From NCBI GenBank assembly GCA_905221605.1, contig CAJNDS010001857.1:62001-126000 (forward strand): a stretch of DNA of 64,000 nt, written 5' to 3'. The position numbers and the translations under genes are program-made. Positions 1 through 11,700 of this stretch are shown here, piece after piece (positions within the stretch are counted from its first letter, which is position 1; each line of letters opens with the position of its first letter). Below the pieces are notes generated by a model. That model did no database searches and was not told the origin of the DNA. It was given only the letters and a program-made list of their open reading frames with translations. The stretch is from Symbiodinium natans. Its lineage: Eukaryota > Sar > Dinophyceae > Suessiales > Symbiodiniaceae.

Positions 1-2910
1 AAGCAATTGCTACCAAGCTACAGCGTGAAACAGATCCGCAGAAAAGTTTGGGTCGGACTTGAAGCTGAGGACGCTTCCCCTTTATGAGTTCGTAGCTGCC
101 CGAAACCTGAAGTCCCAGACGCAGCAGATCTCAGCAAACCCATGTAACCTCTAAAACACCAAACTACGTGTGAACTTTACATGCTGCGTCAAGTCATTCC
201 TACAACTCTGGCAACTGCACCTGAATACTAGATTGTTTGCAATGCCCGCTAAAAACCTCTAAACCCCCAAAACAATCCAACAGCCTCAAAACCCGGAATC
301 CTACATCCCTAAAACCCGTTAGAACCCCAAAACGCTAAGCCCCTAAAACCCTGCACCCCTAAGCCCTAAACCCTAAACCCTAAAACCTTAAACCCAAAAC
401 CCAAAACCCAAAACCCTAAACCCTAAACCCCAACCCCTAAACCCATCTAAACCCCAAACCCCATGCACCCTGAACCCTTGGAGCCTGCGAGATGTCTGCC
501 TCCGCAGCTGGCGCTGCGTAGAGGTAGCCGCTGGTCGAAGCCTGACTCTACAGGATTCAAAAATTGGTTTCGGGGTTTATAATTATAGGGTTTAGGGTTT
601 AGGGTTTAGGGTTTAGGGTTTAGGGTTTGGGGGGGGGGGGGGGGGGTTCTGGTGGCTTGTGGGTATTCCAGCGCTTGCTTTTGCCACATCCTCTGCTCCT
701 GCAGTTGTGTGGCAGCTTTGCCCCTTCATGTACTGTACATACAAGGAGGGGCCCCTACCATACTAACTGTAGTTAAGGGATTTACAACCTAATTTAGGAT
801 CCTTAAAACCCAATTTAGGGTTCTTATAACTCTGCTTATAACTAGGAGGGCCCCTCCTTGTATGGTGAGGTCCTAGGACCCAAGAGTAGCCTAGGAATAA
901 AAAAGGGTGCCCTCTTTGGTTTAAAAGGGGGTTTATGAGGGAACCTAATCTTCCCCCCAAAAAGGGAAATGTGGGCCCCCAACGGGGACTGCACTGTCGA
1001 AGTAACCCATGTAACGCAGAAACACCTTCGTTTAGTATACGCATGCCCCATGAAGCCCCCTGGTCTACCAGGCGTACCCCAGAAGGGCCCTGAATGTCTC
1101 AGGTGTGGCCCAGAAAGTCCCTGAATTTAGCAGGCATAGCCTTTGTAAATCATGAGGTTCTTCAGGGGGGGGGGGGGGTAGGTAGCCAGGGAACCTTAGA
1201 GAAGCTTCGTGAGACTTAGGCAGTAGTGGGGAGTGTTCGAGAACCTTGGGTTACACACCCGCCTTGAAGCCCTCTCCCTCAAGAACCCCAAGAGTCAAGC
1301 TGCCGGTACATCTAGAAAACCACCCTAAGCGCTACCTGGAATAACCTGCACTCTCAACTTGGGACTATACCAACCAATTAAGGCGCATTTCCCTTTGTTA
1401 GGGTTTGTAGGTTACTCTAGTTTAAACTACACTTTAAAACCCTAAACCCGAAAACCTGAAAGGAAGATCCGAGGTTTCCTGTGAAGACAGGAGTACACCC
1501 TAAACCCTAAACCCTAAACCCTAAACATAAATCCTAAACCCTACACCCTACACCCTCAACCCTAAACCCAGGCCCCATGGGCTGCAAGCTCCTGGTGCAG
1601 CTTGAAGGCGGGATGCTCTCAGACCCTAAACCCTAAACCCTAAACCCAAAACCCAAAACCCTAAACCCTAGATAGGATCTGATGGGTTTAGGGTTTGGAG
1701 GTTGAGAGTTTAGGGTTTAGGGTTTGGGGATCTAGGGTTCAGGGTGTACCCGAGAACCCCTTTTCTGCTGAAGGGTGGAGCTCAAACCCTAAACCCTAAA
1801 CCCTAAACCCTAAACCCTAAACCCTAGTTGACCTCCATCAGCACAACCGGTCAATGAGTCAAGAACGGTCGCCCCAGCAAAGACTTTGCGTGAAGCCTCT
1901 TGCTTCGGAATCGCCCCTTTACCTATGAACCCTGAGTACCCACCGTCCCCTTCTCTTGAAGTCCGACTCTCGAAATCCTGCAAACCCTAAAACACTGAAA
2001 GCCCTAAACCCCATGAACACTACAAACCCTCTAAACCCTATACACCCTACAAACCCTATAAACGTTTCAAATCCTATAAACCCTAAACTATAAACCCTAT
2101 AACCATCTCAACCATAAACCCCAAAAACCCCCTACCCTAAACCCTGAACCGTATAAACCCTATGAACCCTATAAACCCTACAAACCCTTTAAACCCTTTG
2201 AAGCCATTGAACCCGTTTAAACCCTTAAAGCCCTATCAACCCTTAAAACCCTAAACCCTATAAACCCTAAACCCTAGTTCCCTGCTCAGGGGCCCCGACC
2301 CCGGCAACCCCGCAGGACGAAGCACCGCAGGGCGAAGCGCCGCAAGCACTGGGCGATCCCTTCGGAAGGGGTGGGTCTTTCAGAGCTTTTGGGGCTCATA
2401 AGGTGTGTATTAGGGTTTATAAGGCGTTTAGTATAGGGCTTGGAGGCAATGCGGCTTATAACCCTAAACCCTAAACCTGAACCCTATCCAGGGGTACATA
2501 GGATTTCGGGTCTAGCCCGCGGCCAGCGGAAGGGAGCTTCGTCATGGGTAGTTTTGTAGGTAGGGTCATAAGTACCCTAAATAAGGTGATAACCAAGTAT
2601 AATTTTAGTTGCCCTATAAGAACCCACCCGAAGACCGCCAACTCAAACTCTCAAGGCTCCTAGTCTTCGGCCTTCCAACATCATGCCTCCTTGTTTGGAA
2701 GCTCTTTCACCCAAACCTAAACCCTCAACCCTCAATCCGAACCAGCTGAAGGCCCTGTGGTCACAGGAAAGCCTGCGGCTGACTGACAAGGACCGGGGTC
2801 CGAACACCGTGGAGTCCCCATAACCAAAACCAAAGAAAACCAAACCAGGCGCGCCGGGTCAGGGCGGAAAACATACATGTATACTTGTGTATATGTAAAT
2901 ATGAATCTGT

Positions 2911-2911
2911 A

Positions 2912-2949
<38 letters not shown>

Positions 2950-3245
2950 CATTTATGTATGTGTATGTATGTACGTATTTATGTGTGTGTATGCATGTAC
3001 GCATGTACGCATGTATGCATGTACGCATGTATTTACGCATGTATTTACGCATGTATTTACGCATGTATTCATGTATGCATGCATGCATGCATGCATGCAC
3101 ATGTATACATGTACATGTATGTATGGATGTATATATATATGTGCATGTATATATGTATGTGTTTATATGTATGTCTATATATATATATGTATATCTATAT
3201 ATCTATTTATACATACACATACGCATACGTATACACATACATGTA
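2911..3245 (+). repeat. AT and GTAT/GCAT microsatellite
   Basis: (AT)n at 2911-2942, then ATGT, GCATGTAT and GTATAT units. Frames through it are artefacts. Confidence 0.95.
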
Positions 3246-4609
3246 TGTACAAATCCAACCTACGCCTTAAACCCTACCGTGGCCTGCATGAACCCGGAGG
3301 TCGTGGCAGGAAGGGCGCCGAAGGGGCCGGAGGCCAGAGACTCGGCCAAGAAGGTGCTATTTGAGTGGATTTAGGGTTTTGGGTTACGGCTTCGGGGCTA
3401 GGGCTGGACATGAGCCTTGTGGCTTATAGGGTGGGGGTTTGGAGCTTTTTACTTTCCAGCTTGCGTCAAGGCTTCGGGTTTTGACCTTTTTGTAGGGAGT
3501 TTGGGGGCTTGCGAAAGGGCCGGGCGGGTCTGAAGACGAGGGCTATCTTTTTGGGGAGTTTAGGGTTACGGTTCAGGTCGCTGCTCTGCAAAGTTATAGG
3601 GCCTGTCCTAAAGTCATGCGTTGGGAACCCTGAGCCCTTTTGGTATGTGTAGATCTGTCTATCCATCTACGTACTTTAGCGTGTTTGCCTTTTTTTCACA
3701 AATTATTACACCAGATTACCTTACTTGATACAATGATATCTTAAGGTATGAAAATTCTTTATGTCACGACTCCCCCCGCCCCAACTCTGGCATGACTCAG
3801 CATGTCATTGTATTGTGCCAGACCTCTCTCTCTCTCTCTTTATACTTTCTATCTTCCTGGTCGGTCGGGAAAAATACGCATCCATGGATAAGGTATGTTT
3901 GTATATAGATATGTATATGTACTGAGTATGTCTGAAGGACCAGCCATCCTAAATCCAGGGGCCCACGCAGCGGGGGTCGCCAGGGCTGGCGCGCTTTGTG
4001 GCATGAAGGCGCTGGCGGCCTGAAGAAGATGCGTTTTTTTTTTTGGGGGGGGAGGGGGGTTAAACGCTTATAGAGCTGAGGGTGGTTTGCGGCATAGGGC
4101 TTAGGGTCTAATGCTTGGACAGCACCGCGGAATGTATTGTCCTCCAGCTGCTTCTGGGCTAGATCTATTGATGGAAGAGTAATTACTACATTACTACAAC
4201 GCTGTAGCTAAATAAGGGGTTATATACAGGTAGGACGTTGGGGGACGGAGCTGCGAATATCGTATATACAGCTTGAAGATACTAAGAGGTTTAGCATGCG
4301 AGCTTTTCGGGAGGCTTGAACCCTGCGCTCTACTCTGCTCCCTCATGAAGCCCCTAAACCCCTTTAAACCCTTAAGTACACTGAGTATCTCTATGAGCAC
4401 GAAACCCTAAACCCCAAACCCCAAACCCCGAACCCCAAACCCCGAACCCCAAACCCCAAACCCTAAACCCTAAACCCCAAACCCTAAACCCTAAACCCTA
4501 AACCCTAAACCCTGAACCTCAACTAACTGCTTGGGTGCCTCCGGCGTTGACATCGCTGAGGGAGGCATCCCAGCTACCTGAAAGTGCTGAGGTTTTGGGG
4601 CTCCAGTGG

Positions 4610-4728
4610 GTTTAGGGTTTAGGGTTTAGGGTTTAGGGTTTAGGGTTTAGGGTTTAGGGTTTAGGGTTTAGGGTTTAGGGTTTAGGGTTTAGGGTTTAGG
4701 GTTTCGGCTTTAGGGTTTAGGGTCCCAA
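4610..4728 (+). repeat. (TTTAGGG)n array
   Basis: About 16 units, abruptly followed by CCCTAAA-type sequence from 4735. This gives a local inverted arrangement. Confidence 0.95.
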
Positions 4729-5398
4729 AATGCCCAACCCTAAACCCTAAAGTCCTAAAGCCTAAAGCCTTAGCCCCAAAATCCAATTCCCTCCGCTCTA
4801 AACTGAGTTAAGCCTACATCCCCAAGCCACCGCGAACCCGAAAGCCCTCAAACCCCAGACTGAACCCTGAACCCTGAACCCCAAACCCACCCTCGAACTC
4901 CAAACCCCCACCCAAGCCCCTACATTCCAACCCAGAAACCTACGAGAAAACCCAGATCCTTCCTATACACTCGCCTGAACCCCAGCCCCCCACCAACAAA
5001 ACGTAGGTAGCAACCCCCCTGAACCCCTCGACCCTACTTAACCCGAAACCGTAAACCCTAAACCCTAAACCCTAAACCCTGAACCCTGAACCCTGAACCC
5101 TAAACCCTGAACCCTAAACCCTAAACCCTAAACCCCGAACCCTGAACCCCAAGCCCTAAACCTTCCTTGGGCCCACGGCTTTCTGCTCAACCTCAGATCT
5201 CCCGAGCGATTCGGGTTTGAGGGTTCTCAAGGTTTGGGGTACTAGAGCAGGTAGGTGTTGGACACCATCCCGATTTTGATGTGCTACGGTTTGGGGCTAG
5301 GCTAGGTTTAGGGTTTCAGGGTTTTGGGTTTCTGGGCAAGTTGACTAAATGAGCGGACAGGGGTGTAGCCCGTTGCTGCACCCGCAACGTGCTTGCGT

Positions 5399-5520
5399 CT
5401 TGGTGGCCCCGTAACCATCTTGTATCAAGGGCACACTTTTGTTGTGGGCCGGTTACTCTATAAGGGAACCCAGAACCAATAAAAGGGCAAAAGGGGTACC
5501 ACTGGGCTACCAAGGTACCA
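5399..5520 (+). mobile_element. MITE-F copy
   Basis: CTTGGTGGCCC ... GGGCTACCAAG ends, sharing AAGGGCAC..CTTTTGT and GGAACCCAGAACCAA with the copy at 13335. Confidence 0.75.
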
Positions 5521-6878
5521 AGGTATGCAGTCTTGTTTCGTTTGCTTGTACCCAGTGGGTTTTCGGGTTTGGGGTTGCCACTAATCATATAGTACGAAAT
5601 AGCAGGTCACCTCCTATGTGCATGATCCGCCAGGTCCTCGGGGGGGAGGGACTTCGGGTTGTTGACGGTTTTTCCCTGCATCAAGGCTACACGAGGGCTT
5701 TAAGGCTTTGGACGGCTGGGTTTTAAGGTGTAGGCTTAAGGGGTGTAATGCACACGCCAGAACACCTGTAACCCTAAACCCAAAATCCTAAACCCTAAAA
5801 CCTAAACCCTAAAACCTAAAACCTAAACCCTAAACCCTAAACCCCTGGTAGGGGTTTTTCGATGCAGGCCAGGGTCGTGAATCCACTCCCCGCGCTGCTC
5901 CACCGTCGGCTCCGCGATTTCCAAAGGCAGCTCTTCTCCCACCTTTTCAGGGTTTAGGGTTTAGGGCTTAGGGTTTAGGGTTTAGAGCGCAGGGCTTAGG
6001 GTTGCTAAGCGGATGTAGGTGATTGTCAGGTATGAGATCTTCGATCCGCAAAATGCCCGAGGCCACTTCTTACTGGCTGCAGGGGCCATGGCCACGCGTT
6101 CCCTTTCTGGAATTCTTCTCTACGTTCAGGCCCAAAACCCTATAGACGCTAAACCCCAAACCCTAGACTCTAAACCCAAAATCCTACTTAAAGCCTAAAC
6201 ACTAGCCCCCCCTTGATTTAGAACCTCATCTCGCATCTTGAACAGCAGAAACCCTGAACCCTGAACCCCGAACCCTAAAACCCCCGTAGAAAAGGAACCG
6301 CTCCCAAACCACAGCAGCCTAAACAAAATAGCGGCCACCCTGGTCTAGAATAGCTCAGGGTACTCTCTCTCTAGTTTCCGGTTTTGTAATTAGGGTTTAG
6401 TTCCACCTCCAGAAGCATGAAACCTGACGTTGAAGCTGGGGCTAACAGTACTGCAAAGAGAAAACTGATGGTGTTCCTGAGCCCTGATTTTCGGCTCTGA
6501 CTAAGAAATTCGGGGGGGTGGGGGGGTCCCAGGCAAAGCGCATACTCCTTTAAAGGGTTGTACGGGTTTAGAAGGTATCGATTTCCCGAATCCCTTGTTC
6601 AGAAATAGTAGGTTTCCCTTCAGATTTGTTCTTAAAGGGCAGTTTGGGGGGGGGGGGGGAGGGGCCAGGTCAACTCATGGGCTGTGGGTAATCTGGACGA
6701 CAAACTCTGACAGAGACCCCTAAGTTCTTAAACCTAAACCCTAAACCCTAAACCCTAAACCCATCGAACCCAAGCAATCCCCCCCGCCCCCCCCCACATC
6801 CGAGCCTCCTCCACAGCCTCGAACTCGCGTGCAGCCTTGCCCACAAGTCCCCAGCATTTCACATTCGGAACACCCTAC

Positions 6879-7170
6879 AGAAAACTCCAGAAAGTTGGAA
6901 GATGGTCTGAGGACTATTTGAGCTGGCTCCAAGGTGTCTCGCATTTCTTCTTCGGTGAAAAAAATCTCCGGTGATGTTGACCCGCATCTCCTTACTCTGC
7001 CGTGTTTCATGCTGCCCTTCTCGCACAAACGTGACTTTGTCGAAGTTCTGGCTCACGAAAACTTTGAGCAGTCGCTCCCGGCTCTGTCCTCCTTCTTTCC
7101 ACGCCTGATGGATGGATTCGGGGACTTGGAGAGAACCATCTGCTTTCCTGTCGCAAACCCTTCGAAGGCG
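6879..7170 (-). CDS. Exon-like segment with a repeat motif common in dinoflagellate proteins
   Basis: The frame reads KADGSLQVPESIHQAWKEGG, then QSRERLLKVFVSQNFDKVTF. This resembles the VP...WK.GG..R..L...F....DK..F motif that I recall as frequent in dinoflagellate predicted proteins of unknown role. The acceptor is GACAG|C and the donor GTAGGG. A GTG-started + strand frame overlaps it, and I consider that the shadow. Confidence 0.45.
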
Positions 7171-7194
7171 CTGTCGCGCCGCAGCATTCCCGGA

Positions 7195-7293
7195 GAGCCC
7201 AATACCCCTTAACTAAGGAACATACCTTAAGTGATAAAGGGATCCTTAATATGACTTTAAGGCATACTCCTTCTGAAAAGGGGTATTGGGCTC
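7195..7293 (+). mobile_element. MITE-G
   Basis: Perfect 16-bp inverted ends GAGCCCAATACCCCTT / AAGGGGTATTGGGCTC enclosing 67 bp. It lies between two exon-like segments. Confidence 0.85.
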
Positions 7294-7307
7294 TTTGGGT
7301 TCAACAC

Positions 7308-7388
7308 AGGCGCCGGGACCGGCAAGGCTTCCTCAGGCTTCTGCTGCTCCCAAAAGCTTGGCCGCTCCAAAGCTCGGGCTTCGGCTTT
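7308..7388 (-). CDS. Exon-like segment upstream of the motif exon
   Basis: 27 codons, ALERPSFWEQQKPEEALPVP in the middle, from acceptor CTAAG|A to donor GTGTTG. A 99-bp MITE-G copy separates it from the next segment. Confidence 0.4.
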
Positions 7389-8067
7389 CTTAGGTGAACA
7401 AATTCATCTACTCTACTGGGTTTAGGGTTTAGGGTTTAGGGTTTAGGGTTTAGGGTTTAGGGTTTAGGGTTTAGGGTTTAGGGTTTAGGGTTTAGGGAGC
7501 CTCACGCTGCTGCGACAAGGGATTCCCTTTGGTATACCTCTTGGGGTAGGGGGATCAGCGGTCCAACCTTTTTGTGGAATTTACTGTATACCCGTTTAGG
7601 GTTTAGGGGTTCGGGATTGCAGGGTCCCAGAAAACTAGGAATACGATGAAAACAGCAAGCTCTTCTTTGCGTAAAGGGCTGAAACAAACCCATAAGAGAA
7701 CCGAACCCTCCGAATAGATTACGAAGGTGCCACCCGGGTTGCCCACCTTCCCCGACACAAAAACCTAAACCCTATATGCCCGAATACGCAAGCCCCGAAC
7801 TTGGCCCTGAACCCTGAGCCCTAGGCTCCAACAAAACCACCGATTTCCGGAAAACTCTACATCGACGATCCCAAACCCATCGCGTTTCCGGAAGAGCTTC
7901 ATTCTGGCAAGAGGGCTTCTGTAGGGAGGGGTCTAGGGTTTGGGGTTTAGGGTCTAGGGTTTGGGGCTTAGGGTTTTAAACCAAGCGCCAACCATGGACT
8001 CTGTATTGCTCGCATCCCTAAACCCTAAACCCCGCACCCTAAACCCTAAACCCCAAACACACAACAC

Positions 8068-8124
8068 CTCACGAACAACTTGGTCGTCTGCCTGGCGCCG
8101 CTCTGGAGGGAGGCGGATGTACTC
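8068..8124 (-). CDS. Possible C-terminal exon of alveolin-2
   Basis: EYIRLPPERRQADDQVVRE, 57 nt, from acceptor GGCAG|G to donor GTGTTG. Phase 0. It is plausible by position only. Confidence 0.35.
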
Positions 8125-8279
8125 CTGCCGAATGGAAGCCCTGAACCCTAAGTTGCGGTTTAGGGTTTATAGGGTATAGGGTTTGGGGTTTCGGCTGTAA
8201 AGTTGGGGTTTGAAACTAAGCCCTAAGCCCCCAAACACCCCCCAAAAAAAAGCACCTCAAAGGCGGGGAAGCCCTAGAC

Positions 8280-8340
8280 CCCTGGGCTTGCTCTTGTTCT
8301 TGCGGATGTGTAGGGGCTTCCGGGCTTCTGGGATGGGAGC
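8280..8340 (-). CDS. Possible C-terminal exon of alveolin-2
   Basis: APIPEARKPLHIRKNKSKPR in phase 0, from acceptor CTGAG|G to donor GTCTAG. It is basic and proline-containing, as alveolin tails often are, but no specific motif proves it. Confidence 0.35.
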
Positions 8341-8687
8341 CTCAGAGGTCCAAAAAGGTTTAGATTCAAGAGGGGCGAGGGGGTTTAGGGCCCTAGACCT
8401 CAACCCCCCAAAAGGGAAACCCAGAATTTAGAGCTCAGCACCACTCCCCGGATTCAACCATTTCGAGGGCGATGGTCCGTGCTTTCGGCCTGCGGTTTAG
8501 TCCTTATTGCAGCTGCTTTCAGTTGCCCACGGTTGCCCTCGGTGCTATGAGAACCCTAAACCCCAAACCCTAAACCCAAACCCCAAACACCAAACCCTAA
8601 ACCCCAAAGCCTAAACCCTAAACCTCAAACCCTAAACCCTAGACCCCAAACCCTAAACCCTAAACCCCAAACCCCAAACCCCAAAAC

Positions 8688-8747
8688 AGAAAGCGCGCAA
8701 GGGGGACAATGAGGTCGCGCCCCTCCACCGACTCCATCTGAGGCACC
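8688..8747 (-). CDS. Alveolin-2 repeat exon 21 (3' limit uncertain)
   Basis: VPQMESVEGRDLIVPLARF. The acceptor is CTTAG|G; the drawn donor is GTTTTG, with GA, GT and GC alternatives inside. CCCTAAA lies left and TTTAGGG right. Confidence 0.7.
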
Positions 8748-11700
8748 CTAAGCAGCTTGGATCTTGGGGTTTAGGGTTTAGGGTTTAGGGCCCCTCAGGG
8801 TTTAGGGTTTAGGGTTTAGGGTTTAGGGTTTAGGGTTTAGGGTTTAGGGTTTAGGGTACCCTATACAACCCAAGCGCCCTTGGACAGGTGTGGCGTTCTG
8901 TAAGTTATGGGTCCCATTTTGGGGTTGAGGGTTGAGGGTTTAGTAGGGGTTGAGGGGTTGAGGGGTTTGGGGATTCGGGCTTGGGGTGAGGGCTTCGAGT
9001 TCCTGGTTCCCACCTAAACCCTAAACCCTAAACCCTAAACTCTACACCCTGAACCGTAAACCCTACACCCTAAACCCTAAACTTTGTTTTTGTGTCGGAT
9101 TGTGTCCGGGGGGGGGGGGGGGGGGGGGTTGGGATGACAGGAACACACACTTCTCTTCGCTGAGGGTGTGTTCCTCCGGGTTCAAGGCGTAAGGAAGACT
9201 GCAGCATGTTCGTCTAAACCCTAAATCCTAAACTCTAAAGCCTCAACAGGCCGCGAGTATGAGCTACAGCAACTTTAAAAGGCTCCGAAATCCTAAGCCC
9301 AAAACTACTATTATAGCTGAAGATACCCCCAAAAAACAAGACAATACTCCCTATTTTACCCTTACAGGGAAGTTTCATGTCATTTGTTTTTTTTTTTTTT
9401 TTGGGGGGGGGGGGGGGGGTTCTTCAGCAAATAGTTATCGCATGAACGTAAGCTTCAGGAACGTGCGGCCTAAGTTCCACCCTGAAACGGTGCAGGCAAC
9501 TCTATAGTCGCACGACCAAACCCCAAACCAGAAACTCTTAGCCCAGAAGGCCGCAAACACGGTTTAGGGTTTAGGGTTTAGGGTTTAGGGTTTAGGGTTT
9601 AGGGTTTAGGGTTTAAAGACGACGAGCATTGGACAAGGACTGCCTGTCAAAGTAAGCAGACAACCGAACAGCCTCAAAACTTTGGCTTTGCAAGTCACCC
9701 CTAACAAGTTCGAAGCCCTACAAGGCCCTTACAAGCCAGGCCCGATGCCCCCGAAACCACGACACCTGCAAAGTGACAACCATAGCCCTGCTCTCGCCAC
9801 TTCTGGACCCCGGCTCAACCACTTTCTCGACCACCTGAACTTGAGGTACCTGGGCGGGGTTGTCTCCGGATTCAAGTTCTCAAGTTCGCCTTTTGCCCGG
9901 TATGACTTGGAGGCTCAGGAGTAGCTAGAAGCAGGGTTCTAAGAATCCTCAAGAGAGTTGCACCTATAGCTATACTACCTATGCCCCTACTTCTAACTAC
10001 ACATGAACCTCCCAAGCGCTGGCTTGCTTTAGGCAGCATGCTACCACCCCAATAAACACTTAGGGGTTGTACCTTGGGACCCTTTTGAACAAGATCCTGA
10101 ATATGAGGGCCACATTAGGACTATATGCAGGGGAACCTTTCGGGGTACAACCTCAGGGGTACGAGTCTTAATCCCTCGAGGTATTGCACATGTAGACAGG
10201 CTACTTCCAGCCTCTTGATTGGGGCTTCGAGAGGACCTCAGTTTGAGTTCTAGACGTGAACACCCATGAGCCCTAGCCTCTCCATGTTGGTTATAGCCGA
10301 TTGCAAAAGGGAGTCGGGTTCAGCGCACGGCGAGAGCCCAAACCACTGCCAACAGCGCAAAAGGTAGTACAAGGTTTCGGGCTCAGCGTTCAGGGATACC
10401 GAGGCTCACCCCCCTTGCACTCCATACAAGCTACACCCTAAACCCTCAGAAGGCCCCATATGTTAACCGCAATGCGAGACTAGCATCTGCGTCAGGGTCG
10501 TCTCGCGGTTTCGGGATTTTGCTTCGGGAGAACTTTTCCCTAAGTTTCTGAATCTCGGGCTTAGGGTTTAGTGTTTAGGGTTTGGGGTTTCGGGCTAAGG
10601 GTTCAGGGTCCTCCTCCCCGCAACTCCCCGCAATCTGCTGGCCTCCACCTTCTTCTCCACGTGGATGACCTCGACAGACGGCTCGAGGTCACCCCGGGTT
10701 TCGGAGGGTTTAGGGTTTCTGACGTCCACCGGTTTAGGTTTAGGTTTAGGGCTTAGAGTTTTGTGCTGTCAAGTTCGCATCGGCCGGAACCCGAATTCTA
10801 CTCCCTAAGCCTAAGCCCTGAAACCTGCACCCCAAGCCCTAATCCTTACCGGTTCTTAGTAGGGAATTCGGCAGCCTGAAACCCTAAACCCTGCAGTTCT
10901 ATGGGAGGAGGGGGGGTACCCTATAGAGCCCCCTTGAAGACTTCAAGTCGGGGTGTACAAGGGCACCTGCCTTCCCCACCTACTCACGAAGAAGCAGTAA
11001 GTCAACTCTGAACCCCACACCGCACAGGGGGTTTAGGGTTTAGGGTTTAGGGTTTAGGGTTCAGGGTTCAGGGTTCAGGGTTTAGCCTTCAGGGTTTAGG
11101 GTTTAGGGTTTAGGCTTTAGGGTTTAGGCTTTAGGGTTCGGGGTCCACAACAGCGGGGCCCCTCCTCCTCTGCGTCGACGTGCTTGATGACGGGAACCTC
11201 AACCTCTTTCCTGCCCGCCCCGAGCATGCTTCGCTGTTTCTTTTTGGGGAAGTACACAAGTAGGCTGCATAGGCCCAAGTGTAGCCCCCTTCTTGGGTTA
11301 GGGTGTATAGGGTTTAAGGTTCAGGGTTAAAGGTTTAGGGTTTAAGGTTTAGAGTTTCGGGTTTAGGGTGCTATAAGAAGAACATTAGGAACTCATGCAG
11401 TTGAGCAGCGGCTTCTATTTGTTTCATGGGTCGCGGCCCCTGACCTCGCTCCACGTGGGACAGCAACACTCTTCTGCTTTCTAAGAAGCAAGCGGTCTCG
11501 TGCACAATTGGCCTCAATGGAACCTGTTTTATGGAGGTCAGCATAGGCAATCTTGTTCTCATTAAGGCGCATACCTCGCTCCACAACGAACGGAGGCAAA
11601 CAGCCCAACACCATGTCTACATCTACTTCCAACCGATTAAGCACAACTAAGATCTCCCTAACCCAAAACCCTGGTTGAACAAGACCCCCTGAACCGAGCC

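Larger units (their letters stand above)
1..8067. other. Repeat-rich stretch with unassigned exon-like islands
   Basis: This holds CCCTAAA/TTTAGGG tracts, microsatellites and MITE copies. Minus-strand islands with an AG...GT frame are at 5942-5843 (EELPLEIAEPTVEQRGEWIH), 4577-4518 (MSTPEAPKQLVE), 3356-3278, 1982-1829 and 7918-7813. None shows a family motif, and similar islands elsewhere proved intronic, so they are not called as genes. Confidence 0.5.

Noticed and set aside
2877-3374. 165-codon + strand frame rich in Tyr, Met and Ile
   Set aside because: Runs through AT and GTAT microsatellites; no codon bias or domain.
10468-10553. Island with IQKLREKFSRSKIPKPR, well placed AG and GT, in phase with alveolin-2 exon 19
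   Set aside because: Alveolin exons 19 and 20 join perfectly without it (KKVE-VPQVQ). It shows how often chance islands look real here.
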